64,000 nt of DNA from Aricia agestis (taxonomy: Eukaryota; Arthropoda; Insecta; Lepidoptera; Lycaenidae): contig NC_056412.1 in the NCBI RefSeq assembly GCF_905147365.1, positions 5,820,001 to 5,884,000 of the forward strand, given 5' to 3'. Positions 41,801-52,925 of this stretch are shown in pieces. A program made the position numbers and the translations under genes. The notes below the pieces were generated by a model. It did no database searches, was not told the origin of the DNA, and saw only the letters and a program-made list of their open reading frames with translations. Each line of letters starts with the position of its first letter. Position 1 is the stretch's first letter.

Positions 41801-43361
41801 ATATTAATGAGTCGTCCCCGGGCTTTTCGCCAATATCGTGTGTCTATCGCTTTTGTTACAATTAATTCGTACCAAGGTTTACATAATCTTGTGTGTGTGT
41901 TTACATGTCCTCCATAAAGTTGCCATATTGTGTGAAGTGCCTGAGGTAGTTGCTGTGAGGGACAAAGCCTATCAATTCCACCGACCCGTCTGGTCCACAC
42001 TTGAATCAGTGAGATAAAACAAAAAAGGTAGTAAATACAAGATTGTGCCGCTCGGTCGGCCGCAAAGGTATGTGGATCTACCTACTAGGATGACTCAATA
42101 ACCAACTTCAAATAAAGGAGTTTATGTATTTACTATTTATATTAAGTCACCCCACGAAGTTCTTAGAGAAATTCTTACAATAAAATTAGATACGACATTC
42201 GTAAGATAATTAAATAAGTATGCAGTGTTATTATAAAAGAAATAATAGTATTCAGATTACAGCTGATGTATAAGACTTATCTACATTGAAATTACTATTA
42301 TGGTATTCTGAATTGCAAAATTATATCATAGTTGGCAAATATTAATATTTGTAATCAAATTTAATACATATTTGGTTGTAAATTTACTGCTTATTGAAAT
42401 ATATTTCATTCTAAACTATAATAATTATATTAAACGTATAATTATAAAATATGAATTGACCAACATTTGAGTTATACTTATATAAATCTGTATTAATAAA
42501 AATAAAATTTCCATTTTGCTACTTTCGCTCAAGCTAGAGAACAGTTTAGTCTTGCAATATTCATTGTGTAAGAACATATTTTAATAGGCTTATTGGATTT
42601 ATAGGAAGGTTTATATTTTAGTTGGGGAGGGGGAGAGGGGATTTTGGGAGTAGCTCGGGCGTATCAGATTAAGCTTGCATAGGCATCCGACATATTGTGT
42701 TTAGTTATCATGGTATAGAAATCAGATTTCTCTGTCATATTAAGATAGTGGATCTTTAGTATACCCCAAAGAAGCTTCCATATAAAGCACTGACGATTCA
42801 AAGGTTAGGTAAGCCTGTAGGGACATTTTAAAATATAAAAAATAAAGCTTCATATTTTCATAACTAAGTTTCGCAGATATTTTATTTTGCTCTAAACTAA
42901 ATGCTTTAGTCCTTGTTATCTAAAATATATTTATAATTTACCTAAATAAGCAATTTTCTGAATATATTTTCTTTTTTAAAACTTTAAAATGGCTGCAGTT
43001 TCTGAACCCGCCGCTAAAATAAAAAAACGCTCTTATTATTTTTTTATCAGCTTTACCTAATGTACAAAACCTACTATAGGTCTCCATGACGCTCGAGTGA
43101 CTACAAAAATAGCACCCTCCCCTCCTATACTATTTCATTTGGAGTGAAGTTCACCGGGTCATTCAGTACAGTTTAATATAATATTTTGATACGAAAATAC
43201 GTTATGAAAACTTTCCAGTTTAGTCAAATGTCAAGCTTTTATTAATACAGATGTATTAAATTAAACGGGGAAGAAAGCTGATTATACAATGCCAGATGAC
43301 CACCGGCTCTCTGTGACCTTTGACACACGAATTTCGATCTTGCGTAATCGATATATTGAGA
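41801..43361. other. Unassigned stretch
   Basis: A reverse frame over 41620-42000 has a normal-looking composition (RRVGGIDRLCPSQQLPQALH) but half of it overlaps the MITE, and no homolog is recognised. The rest is AT-rich. A G-rich spot (GGGGAGGGGGAGAGGGG) lies at 42624-42640. Confidence 0.4.
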
Positions 43362-44513
43362 ACTAGCGAACCGCCCCGGCTTCGCATCGGGTATAAAATA
43401 TATAGCCACTGAAAAAATGATTAAAATCGATTAAGAGGGCGACTAACCCCAAAAATCAAACATCGTCCTTCTCTCTTCACACTCACGCCCATCTTTTATA
43501 TGCCAGGTGAAAAAGAACGACGCGGATTCATCGCCAAATTAGTTTTTTCTCAATAACTCGATAACTATACAACATTTTAAAAATCTGCTAGGTCGATCTC
43601 TCAATGATAGAATTTTATACAATGTGTTAAAATATTAACTTAGTTCAATGCACGGTTATGCAAATAAATGAAAAATTCGTGAAAATTACATGCATCTTTG
43701 TGATTTTTTTCTATCGAGAAAATTTTAAGATATCGTGTAATTGCTCAGATCGAATTTTCGGAAATATAATGTAGTATCTAATTTAAGAAAATGAAACAAA
43801 CAATTCGGGGCTAATTTTCAAGTATAAAAATGAATTATAAAATCGACACTTTAGGGTTAGTCGCCCCCTTAAGCTGTTTTTACCGCCGCCAAAGCTACTT
43901 CTCGCAATTTTTAAATCTGTAATACTATCTTCGAAAGTATTCATTTAAATCATATGCTGCAAAGGGCCATATTATAGATTTACATTAAATCAACAATGTA
44001 TTTAAGTTATTAATTAGAGGATTAATGCTGTATTTATTAAAATTGCTTCGAAAATTAGCCATTATTTGTCATAAAAAGAAAATGACAAAAAAATGCTATT
44101 GTGGGATTTCCATTAGGGAGATCGCAGATGGCACACTTTTTGTGTGATCGAGACTGCGGCGCACACAAAAAGTATGCAGTAAGAGATATACCATCGCGGA
44201 GTTTTCTGTAGACCTTTTCAATGTGTACAATACTTGGTACATTATTATGATAAATCTCGTAGGGTTCAGCCTGCGTTTGAAATGTAAGCGGAAAAAATGT
44301 AATTATTTACGACATCATATTAGAAACCCCAACAATAACAGTATTTCTCCACTATTTAATGAATGTTATTATACCTATAACTTTTCTATTGAATCTCCTC
44401 TATTCCTATTGAATTTCCTCTATCTATTAAAGAAAACCGCATCAAAATCCGTTGCGTAGTTTTGAAGATTAAAGGGAACAAAGGGACATGAGGGAAAAAA
44501 AGCGACTTTGTTT
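43362..44513 (+). mobile_element. CTAGCGAACCGCCCCGGC-type element, interrupted
   Basis: The head ACTAGCGAACCGCCCCGGCT, TCGCATCGGGTATAAAATAT is followed after the insertion by CATATGCTGCAAAGGGCCAT, GCGGAGTTTTCTGTAGACC, TCTCGTAGGGTTCAGCCTGC, AAATCCGTTGCGTAGTTTTG, and a tail AGGGACATGAGGGAAAAAAA, GCGACTTTGTTTTAT. The layout is that of a lepidopteran LINE or SINE 3' end with a conserved head. Without the insert it is about 715 bp. There is no open frame. Confidence 0.65.
43435..43868. mobile_element. TTAA-flanked piggyBac-like MITE
   Basis: The ends GAGGGCGACTAACCC and GGGTTAGTCGCCCCC are inverted with one mismatch and are flanked by exact TTAA at 43431-43434 and 43869-43872. TTAA target duplication is the signature of piggyBac elements. 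It is 434 bp with no transposase. It lies inside the CTAGCG-headed element, whose flanks continue on both sides. Confidence 0.8.
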
Positions 44514-44863
44514 TATCTTATATATAAAATTCTCGTGTCACAATGTTAGGCCGCGTACTCCTCCGAAACGGCTTTACTGATTTTAACCAAATTTTATATG
44601 CATATTCAGTGGGTCTGCCGTCTGAGAATCGGCTACTGGGTACTTTTTATATTGTTAGGTGCATTTGTTGAATAAATTACAACTCGAGACTGACGGCGAC
44701 CATTGTTTGTGCGACGAGATAGCGATGGACGTTGCCATGGTGACATACTTATTTAGTCACTTCCGTAAAATAATATGGGCGAAATCAATGATGTTTTTAT
44801 AATAAAATATCACTGGGCGAAATACTTAATTATATAGCAAAACAACGTTTGCCGGGACAGCTT
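44514..44863 (-). mobile_element. CTAGCTGTCCCGGCAAACG-type tail (copy 3)
   Basis: It abuts the previous element's tail. It has AAAATTCTCGTGTCACAATG through GCGACGAGATAGCGATGGAC to ACGTTTGCCGGGACAGCTTG. Near 44780-44830 a short segment (TGGGCGAAATCAATG, TGGGCGAAATACTTAATTAT) is duplicated. Confidence 0.75.
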
Positions 44864-45105
44864 GTAATATGTATAGATATAATCCTATTTAACGGCAAAA
44901 TTTTAAAACTTTCCATACATTTATTAAACGCTAGTGTTCCCATTTTACCCAACTATGGTGTAGTTAGAAGATAGATTAAATAGGGATTATTACACAAAGG
45001 TCGTAGCAGAGGGCGCTACTAGCATAATATACAGAAAACAATCCGACATGTTGCGACTTGCGACATAACAGAATATTGACAGAAACGTTATCAAACTTCT
45101 AATGG

Positions 45106-45229
45106 TGGCCATACACCATCCTTCCTATCATCCAATCGGCATGACGCTACCGATTGGATCTATCTAACTGATCCAATCGGTAGCGTCGCGTCATGCCGAT
45201 TGGACGATAGGAAGGATGGTGTATGGCCA
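45106..45229. mobile_element. Palindromic MITE (TGGCCATACACCATCC)
   Basis: TGGCCATACACCATCCTTCC, TATCATCCAATCGGCATGAC, GCTACCGATTGGATC is followed after a 13-base centre by an almost exact inverted copy ending GGAAGGATGGTGTATGGCCA. The arms are about 55 bp with a few differences. It is 124 bp and non-coding. Superfamily not determined; flanks CTAATGG and GCATAATA do not give a certain duplication. Confidence 0.8.
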
Positions 45230-45446
45230 GCATAATAAAATTTTTCGTTTACTACATAATTACATAATATTATTATGCTGGTGCTGCATGTTCCAGTAAT
45301 TGTAACCTATTAATGTATGCTAGGATAGCGCGAATCAACTTTTCGAAGAGCTACGTATTTGATAATAGTTATTATTATTAACAAATGAACGACAACAAAG
45401 CATATTCAGTGACTTTCATAGCAATTTTTGAATGTTTTATACAGTA

Positions 45447-45615
45447 ATGACGCCGGCAACTCTGTTGCGCCAAAACTCATTTATCGCGGGGGAACCGTAC
45501 AATTTTCCGGGATAAAAGGTATTCTATGTCCCATTTAAGGACATAGTATCTCCATACAAAATTTCAGCAAAATCGATTTAGTAGTTTGGGCGTGAAGAGG
45601 TAGACCGATAGACAT
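45447..45615 (+). mobile_element. CTAGATGACGCCCGC-type tail, both ends short
   Basis: It has GACGCCGGCAACTCTGTTGC, TTTATCGCGGGGGAACCGTA, TTCTATGTCCCATTTAAGGA and GGGCGTGAAGAGGTAGACCG. The GTCTGTC run and TTATAATATTAG end are missing. Confidence 0.7.
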
Positions 45616-47083
45616 TTAACACAAAAGGCTCTTAGAAGAAGTTTTTGTTAGAAGGCTTAAGTATTTACAGCGACTACATTATCACATTAAATTAACCGAA
45701 GTTTTGCGTGTATTTGAGTTGGAATGTTGCGGTTAGAATTGTGGCAAGATGACGGGTTATAGTGTACAGTTTGCAAAACGCACATTACTTTTGTTTTCCA
45801 TGCAATTGCTATGTTGCCTGTAACTTAGTATATTAAGCAATTTGAAATGTCGGAACCCTACTAAAAAATACTGTAATGTCGGCTGTTTTCAAAACCATTT
45901 CATTGGCTATATACAAATAATTTAATAATAATAAATACTCCTATTTATAATATCAATATGTACGCAGCTACATAATATAAAAATAATTACTTTAAATAAA
46001 TTTGTATGCGTGTCAAATAATATTTTAGACTATGTTGATGTCAAATTTATGTTCTATCAAACTTTTCATTAAATTTAAGTTTACATAACTTAAATTTAAT
46101 GAAAAGTCATTAACCTCGGTCGCACTTTATAACTTTTATAAGAAATATCTGATCAGAAAAATTCGGACGCCCGCCGGAATGCACTTTGCTCATAATATGT
46201 TTTGTTGTGGACCCCGCATACTATCAATCCAGCGAGGCTGAGATGGTCACATTTAGCAATTCCTCTCAATCAATTCAGCAAATGAATTGTCAAAACTGTC
46301 AAACTGACAAATGTCGCATCAGTACAAAAATACAGAAATGAATTGTAAGCAGAGTTGCATTTTGCGATTTTAGAAAAATGAATCATATTATGATTCATAT
46401 CATGATTCGTCAAAGCGACCATTTTAGCCCCGCTGATGTGTCTGACGTCCGACAAATTTTTTCTGATCAGAAATTCGGATCGCGCTCTCTCTAATAGTCT
46501 ATACGTTTTGTACTAAACTTGGGCTCGCCGAAAAGTTTCTGATAGGTGGGTGGTAAGGCGAATTTTTCTGATCAGGAATTCTTATGTGCAGCCGGGTTAA
46601 ATCTCTCGGAATGCGGCAGTTCACATTCCTGAATCATTGTTACCTTACGGGAGCTCAAAGAAAAAAAAGGTATTTATTTGCAAACTCTACAATCTACATG
46701 TTCTATAACTACGCCCTACAGGTATTATTATGTCAACATACTAAGGAATATGCCAAGAGCTATGACACTTGACACGCATGTCATAGAAAAGATTGGTCTA
46801 TTTCTGTAGTAAATAACAGAAAATAATAGTATGTATTATAAGAATATACACAATACTTACATTTGAGAAGAATTTTAATAAATCTTATATAATGTTATTT
46901 CTTACTTAGTAATAGTTTTGTCGTAATAAATATTTTAAATAGCTATTTTTTTTATTTACTGCTTAATTAGAAATATTTTACTCAATACGACGAGTGTGAT
47001 GAAACAAAATCTAAGAAAAATTAACGAAGATATTATATTGGGAAACATTTTGAAGGATTAACTTGAGTGGACCTTCTCATATC
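45616..47083. other. Mostly unassigned; hairpin and TCTGATCAG repeats
   Basis: A perfect 21-bp hairpin lies at 46061-46081/46087-46107. The phrase CTGATCAGAAAAATTCGGA at 46150 recurs as TTTTTCTGATCAGAAATTCG at 46458 and TTTTTCTGATCAGGAATTC at 46563, partly inverted. A TIR element or its ruins may span about 46145-46580. A similar GTATCAGAAATTTCGGACAA piece is at 51708. Confidence 0.5.
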
Positions 47084-47387
47084 TTTTTTTTTATGAAATA
47101 AGGGGGCAAACGAGCAAACGGGTCACCTGATGGAAAGCAACTTCCGTCGCCCGTGGACACTCGCAGTATCAGAAGAGCTACATATGCGTTGCCGGCCTTT
47201 TAAGAGGGAATAGGGTAATAGGGATGGGAAGGGAAGGGAATATGGGAGGATAGAGAAGGGAATGGGGTAGGGGATTGGGCCTCCGGTAAACTCACTCACT
47301 CGGCGTTTCACCCCGGTTTTCTGTGAGAACGTGGTATTTCTCCGGTCGAGCCGGCCCATTCGTGCCGAAGCATGGCTCTCCCACGTA
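47084..47387 (-). mobile_element. ACGTGGGAGAGCC SINE-like element (copy 7)
   Basis: A reverse copy with T run and CCACGTA end. It lacks AACAGCGCTTGCGCTGTG (GGCGTTTCACCCCGG joins the sides), a deletion of the palindromic AGCGCTTGCGCT segment. Confidence 0.85.
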
Positions 47388-47570
47388 TATATCTTAAGGG
47401 TTCTTGACTTTCAAAATCATTACTAATAGTCTTAAGATCACCTTTATTAGTTAATGAGGGTGACCTTAAGACTAGTTTAGTTTACGAATAGTAGTAGTAG
47501 TTTACGAGTTCGTAAAGGAATCGTAACGACTCGAGCCGTTCAGACGTTTGGTTTGTATGAAACTCCCTTT

Positions 47571-47906
47571 ATTTTTTTTTATGGCATGTGAAACCCTTTA
47601 TGGGGTCCCCGGGCTGGGGATGTGCCGTAGCACCCCGGCGCCGGGACTGGCTAAGCCGGGGAAGTTATCCTCCTCCCGGAGCCCCGTTAGACGAGAGTTA
47701 GGAGGTTTGCATAGCGTTTCCTCCGCACTCCCGTCCTACAGCGGTGGAGCGGCAGAGAGGTGGGATCATCCTCTCAGTCCCATTCCGCGGCCTCTTTCTG
47801 CGACATAACAATTTCGCAGAAAGAGACCGCCGCCTGCCAGGCCTTATCGCTCTCGAGCAGCGTACCATGTTCGGGAGCGAGAGGTCCCCGCCTAGCACTC
47901 GGCGAT
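47571..47906 (-). pseudogene. R1-clade LINE 3' end (ORF2 C-terminus)
   Basis: On the minus strand, about 44 codons from 47905 to the stop at 47776-47774 include ARRGPLAPEHGTLLESDK and AWQAAVSFCEIVMSQKEAA. A W-x5-FCE-x-VM-x2-KE-AA C-terminus is typical of R1-clade elements (R1, SART, TRAS). A GC-rich 3' untranslated part of about 190 bases follows, ending in poly-A (T run at 47571-47580). A hairpin in the coding part (CTCTTTCTGCGA / TCGCAGAAAGAG) is visible. The element is 5'-truncated, as is usual for dead LINE copies. Confidence 0.75.
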
Positions 47907-48295
47907 TATTTCAGTTAGATTTATTGAAGAGGACTATATTCCAATAACAGCAAAGAATTAGAGGAAAATGTGGAAAATTATTTGAAAGTGCTTATCGCAA
48001 TTTTTACGTTATTTGGCACAGATATGGAGTAGACCACATGAAGGGACATATTTTTTGCGTAACTAAAATACGCGGGCGAAGCCGCGAGGAACGTCTCATG
48101 ATGTTAATATGTGTGATGTATCCTTAATAGAATATGTCTTTGGAGGATACCGAGCGTTGCCTGTATTTTTGAATGTGTTCGAATACCGTTCCTAATCCAC
48201 TCTACCAATTTGTCATTAAACTTATTAACAATATCACATTGCTTGTTTCAGATAGATCGATACTGCATTGAGTTGACTGGAATCTGGTAAGCTTC
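47907..48295. other. Unassigned stretch
   Basis: A CTAG-type head scrap (ACGCGGGCGAAGCCGCGAGG at 48070-48090, reverse orientation) is the only recognisable item. Confidence 0.4.
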
Positions 48296-48482
48296 ATCCA
48301 AACTAATATTATAAATACGAAAGTGTGTCTGTTGCCTCTTCACGCCCACACTGAACCGTTTTTGCTGAAATTTGGTGTTGGAATACTTTTACTCCCAGGA
48401 AAGGACATGGGACTCTTTTTATTTTGGGACAAATATGTACGGTTCCCGCGAGATAAACAAATTTTGGCGTAACGGAGTCGGA
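48296..48482 (-). mobile_element. CTAGATGACGCCCGC-type tail, head missing
   Basis: It has ACTAATATTATAAATACGAA, GTGTGTCTGTTGCCTCTTCA, CAGGAAAGGACATGGGACTC and GCGTAACGGAGTC, and then stops before the CTAG head. Confidence 0.75.
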
Positions 48483-48563
48483 GACTATTTGAATTTGAGA
48501 ACTGCACTATTCATTTTCAAATACTCTACATTATTATAAAAACAATAATCATTAAAAAATATT

Positions 48564-48888
48564 ATCTTATATATAAAATTCTCGTGTCACAATGTTAGTT
48601 ACCGTACTCCTCCGAAACGGCTCTACTGATTTTTACCAAATTTTATATGCATATTCAGTAGGTCTGAGAATCAGCTATTGGCTACTTTTTATATTGACAA
48701 AATGCATTTGGTGAATAAAATATAATAGTAAATTATTATAACTCGAGACTGACGGCGACCATTGTTTGTGCGACGGGATAGCGATGGACGTTACCATGGT
48801 GCCATACCTAATAAATCACTTCAAAAAATAATATGGGTGAAAAACTTTATATTCTTATGGCAAAACAACATTTGCCGGGACAGATAGT
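48564..48888 (-). mobile_element. CTAGCTGTCCCGGCAAACG-type tail (copy 4)
   Basis: A complete reverse copy from CTTATATATAAAATTCTCGT to TTTGCCGGGACAGATAG, with ACTCGAGACTGACGGCGACC and GACGGGATAGCGATGGACGT-like blocks. Confidence 0.75.
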
Positions 48889-49497
48889 GTTTTGTATAAA
48901 TTGTAAATACAAAATACTGTCCGCAGACAAAAATAAAATATTTGTTTTAACACACGGGAACGCCAACTTTTCCGCAATAATATCCGGAAAATGCCGATGT
49001 ACATAATAAAATCTCGTTCAAGAACTAACACACAAACGGATTACTCTTTTAATTATAATACAACTTTGGATTATGAGGTTCACAATAATATTGTACTCAT
49101 TAATTTCGAGGCAACATCGGAAGCTATCAACCGTAGTACCGACGGCCATCGGAAATCAAGCTAATCGATTTTCATTTCGCCCGAGAGGAAATTAAATCCT
49201 TTGAGAGCCCTGATGGCGGAATTCTGCTAAGCGCGACACGTGCTCATTCGATTCCGACTCGGCTTCGATCACGTTTTTAAATCGATTCGTATCGATATTA
49301 ATATTCTCTCTTGTTATTAGAAATTTGGACGATATTAAATACTCTTTGTTATTTTGTCGCGCGAAGGCTTTATTCAATTTTATGTTATGAAAATCGCTTG
49401 AGTATATTAGATTATATTATGATAGTCTAGTTATAAATTATTTAGATGAAATTTTATTACTGATTCAATGTACCTTATTAACAGCTACTGTACTTTA
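48889..49497. other. Unassigned stretch
   Basis: No repeat is recognised. The patch 49130-49300 is less AT-rich but holds only a short frame with no family signature. Confidence 0.4.
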
Positions 49498-49797
49498 TAC
49501 GTGGGAGAGCTATGCTTCGGCACGAATGGGCCGGCTCGACCGGAGAAATACCACGTTCTCACAGAAAACCGGCGTGAAACAGCGCTTGCGCTGTGTTTCG
49601 CCGAGTGAGTGAGTTTACCGGAGGCCCAATACCCTATTCCCTTCCCTACCCTCCCCTATTACCCTATTCCCTCTTAAAAGGCCGGCAACGCACCTGCAGC
49701 TCTTCTGATGCTGCGAGTGTCCATGGGCGACGGAAGTTGCTTTCCATCAGGTGACCCGTTTGCTCGTTTGTCCCCTTATTTCATAATAAAAAAAAAA
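49498..49797 (+). mobile_element. ACGTGGGAGAGCC SINE-like element (copy 8)
   Basis: A complete copy with a short C/T tract. The tail TTTCATAATAAAAAAAAAA is followed 3 bases later by a reverse CTAG-type tail starting ATCCATACTAATATTATAAA. Confidence 0.85.
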
Positions 49798-49800
49798 GCT

Positions 49801-49995
49801 ATCCATACTAATATTATAAATGTGAAAGTGTTTCTGTCACTTCTTCACGTCCAAACCACTGAACTGGTTTTAAAGAAATTTGGTATGAATACTTTACTTT
49901 GCGTAGCGGGAAAGGACATAGGACACTTTATATCCCGGAAAATGTACAGTTCCTGCGCGATAAACAAATTTTGGTGCATTGCCCGCGTCATCTAG
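49801..49995 (-). mobile_element. CTAGATGACGCCCGC-type tail, complete reverse copy
   Basis: It runs from ATCCATACTAATATTATAAA to the head complement GCCCGCGTCATCTAG, with CACTTCTTCACGTCCAAACC and GGGAAAGGACATAGGACACT inside. Confidence 0.78.
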
Positions 49996-51045
49996 TTATT
50001 CTAGAACTTACCACATTTCTTGCTCTTCTTTTCTTGACAGTTAACTAATCCATGTTTTTTTCATGATATTATGCTCTGGTAATTTGAGTACATGTCAACA
50101 TATTTCATTCGAACCCCATTTTTCCATCAAAATAAACAGTATAATATAAATTAGGCAAATGTCGCTCGTTGCCATCATCTTGTGAGGTTCGCTGTTGTTG
50201 AGGCTTTCTATTAATGTTGCTTACAAAAGAAATTTGATTCACCACACCATGAACAATGAAACAGAGACGACGTTTCATAATAAAGGGGCTAAGTAGTACC
50301 TAATTCCTACCCACTAACCACAGATAACGTCCAGTTATATCGTGTGGCAGCACATGTCGTTAATTATATCTTAAATTAGACCTGATTTGTGGAATATACC
50401 ACAAGCTATGGATTGGTGAATCCATTTCATGGCACCTGTGTTACGCACGTTCCCTATCATGTTTTTGGATGACATTTTCAGTCTAAAATCATTATTTTGT
50501 TAATGGTTAAATTACTATCATAATGAACTTTTTTTTTATTTTTAGTGCATTTATCTTGAAATTAAAATAATTATATTTAAAACTTAATGGAAACAAAAAT
50601 GCCGTAAGTCTAAGCTATATATTTTTAGTGTTTATCTGATGCATCATTCAAATGGAAACTATAATCCTATAATATACGAGTAATCGTTTGACATCTGATA
50701 ATATATGATCAAGAGATTATTTTCATTAGCATACATCATTATCCATTCACAATATGATGAATTCATAGCAACATAAGTATATAATTTTAAAAAATATGCC
50801 GCTCTTGCAAGCGTTTATTGCAACATCAATAATTAGGTATGAAAGACTAAATCTTTCTATCTACTCGGTTATTTGGTCTCGAGACTCGCCGGTATGACAT
50901 GTACGTTACGGGACATTTCGATTTATCCGCGAACAAGGCGCACTTCCCCTGGGAAATTAAGGAACTAGACTGACCTCTCAGCTATAGCATATAACAAATA
51001 TTATATTTTGATAGCGTCGAAAAATATGTTTCTATTTATATATCA
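49996..51045. other. Unassigned stretch
   Basis: About 1 kb of AT-rich DNA without recognised repeats, RNA genes or coding signal. Confidence 0.4.
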
Positions 51046-51300
51046 ACTAGCTGTCCCGGCAAACGTTGTTTTGCCATAAAATGATTTTCCCTATTTTCCT
51101 GCTTTTCTCTTAAAGGTTTTTCTGATTTTTTTTCTATAGACCTCACGGAGCCCGAGACCTTTCCAAAGAATGCAAAACCGTGGAAATCGGTTCGTGCGTT
51201 CTGGAGTTATAGCGCCAGGAAGGAAAACCGAAGGAAAATGTCGTGATTCTAGTGTTTCGCCATAAAGCAGGGAGCACAATGGCTCTGGTGGCGGAACCAA
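51046..51300 (+). mobile_element. CTAGCTGTCCCGGCAAACG-headed element, other body
   Basis: The head ACTAGCTGTCCCGGCAAACG, TTGTTTTGCCATAAAATGAT is the same as in the reverse tails, but the body differs: TCTATAGACCTCACGGAGCC, CGAGACCTTTCCAAAGAATG, GAAATCGGTTCGTGCGTTCT and GGAGTTATAGCGCCAGGAAG. A possible matching tail lies at 52380-52487 (GCTCCAGCCGTTCTCGAGTT, AACACGACTTTCTTTTATAT), so the two may be one element interrupted by the LINE end at 52371. Confidence 0.6.
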
Positions 51301-52031
51301 TAATGGCAATCTTAGGTATTATTTTCGGTTAATAAAAAATTTTCGAAAATTAATGTCTAAAACAAACAAATATAACAGTACCTGAACTTTGTAGACATTT
51401 TACAAAAAATAAATACACTCCCGGGGGAGGCAACATGTGCGCAATAATCATCAAAACCTATTTTAAAAATGCTTCATAAAAATAAACATAATCAATAAGT
51501 AATAAAATAAGTCTTGTCTTCTAAATTACAAAATTATAAAAATTCCCGGTGACTCTGCTGGTAATTTTCGCCGGTAAATTTGTCATGACCTTCTTCGCCC
51601 TTTGACTCCTGCAAGATGACGTCTCGTACTTTATCGTCTAGTCTTGCCGGTTCAGCCAGCTTCCGACGTAGTGTGCGGTGTGGCGGTCCGGCCGACGTTC
51701 AAATGTTTCGTATCAGAAATTTCGGACAATGTGCGGCCGGGCTAAAGGTCTCAGCAACCAGGCCATAAGCTCCAAAAAAATAGTTGTTACACTATTTGAC
51801 AGGATTGGACAACAAATGTTTGACATGTAATAAACAAATCAGCATCTATTGAAATGATAAAGTATTCATTAATCATTACACATATCGAGTTTTCATTGTT
51901 TTTAAGATGTATTCTACTATTCGGGACGGAATTAACTTATTTTATTTTATGACAATAGTTTTTAAATTAATTGACATTTTTACTTTATTTAATTTCTTGA
52001 CATAAATATATAGATTTCTCATTACTCTCAT
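51301..52031. other. Unassigned stretch
   Basis: One GC-rich palindrome-like patch at 51640-51735 (GGCCGACGTTCAAATGTTTC, GTATCAGAAATTTCGGACAA, TGTGCGGCCGGGCTAAAGG) resembles the 46563 TCTGATCAG end. The rest is unrecognised. Confidence 0.4.
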
Positions 52032-52371
52032 GACATGTTTAATTATTACTAAGTATGTAAAAATTGATTTGAATAGGTATTGTTAGCGTAAAATATATTT
52101 TGTATGATTATAATTACTTATATTATAACTTTATGATAATATGTTTAATTATTACTATTATTAATGATGATTGATAACTTATGTATAAAATTGATTTGAA
52201 TATTTTTAGTGTAAAACATATTTTTGTACATGATTATAATTTAAATATATATTTGCATGCTATTTTATACATAGCTAAAAGTGTTAGATCTTAAGAAAAT
52301 AATCATTACCACCTACTGTATTCACCACTTTTATAGCAAATAAACGAATTGAATTGAATTGAATTGAATTG
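52032..52371 (+). mobile_element. LINE-like 3' end with tandem unit and (GAATT)n tail
   Basis: Two diverged direct copies (about 52032-52133 and 52139-52250) share ATGTTTAATTATTACTA, AAAATTGATTTGAATA and GTACATGATTATAATT-like text. The end reads TTATAGCAAATAAACGAATT followed by four more GAATT units. A short-unit tail after AATAAA is typical of a non-LTR element. No coding part is recognisable. Confidence 0.5.
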
Positions 52372-52587
52372 GAAACAAAATATCCAACAAATCAAAAACC
52401 ATGGCAATTGCTCCAGCCGTTCTCGAGTTATAAGTGTTGTAACAAACACGACTTTCTTTTATATATATATATATAGATATAGATATTATGTTGCCTTTCT
52501 AAATATTTAATTTAATCTAACATAGTATTATCATCTTCCCTTCGTACTCGCTAAACAAAACATGACTGACATTGACAATGTCTCACA

Positions 52588-52925
52588 TTTTCAATACTCG
52601 ACGACATGATATTTGGCTATTATATTAGATGAAAAAAAAATATCAATTGATGATCACTGAGTAAAATTATTATTTACCCAACGCAAGGACACCACGCGCG
52701 GGAAGGGTAGCGGCGCGGTGTTTCTTTGATGGCACACGCCGCCGCGCCGGCCGCATAGTATGCCTACTTGCCTAGCCGCGTAATTTACTCAGGATCCATG
52801 ATTCATTTATTTAAAGGGAAATTTGTTAAAAAATTAAGTACTAATTTTATTACATAATTATAATGAGAATCGAGTACCGAATACACTCCATAAGTATTGC
52901 AAATGTCCCACCAGTCATGCAGTAA
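52588..52925 (+). repeat. Dispersed repeat GATATTTGGCTATTATATTAG (copy 1)
   Basis: It matches 61105-61475 in the same orientation over about 340 bases. Shared blocks include GATATTTGGCTATTATATTA, GCGCGGGAAGGGTAGCGGCG, TTTCTTTGATGGCACACGCC, GCCGCGCCGGCCGCATAGTA, ATCCATGATTCATTTATTTA and GAGAATCGAGTACCGAA. The GC-rich core (52690-52790) contrasts with the AT-rich flanks. There are no clear inverted ends and no coding frame. The class is unknown. Confidence 0.75.

Noticed and set aside
41620..42000. 126-codon reverse ORF
   Set aside because: Half of it lies in a MITE-like element and a LINE tail. The remainder has no recognisable domain and no splice context.
47548..47947. Plus-strand ORFs (86 and 67 codons) in a GC-rich patch
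   Set aside because: The minus strand carries the conserved R1-clade LINE C-terminus and poly-A end. The plus-strand frames are shadows.
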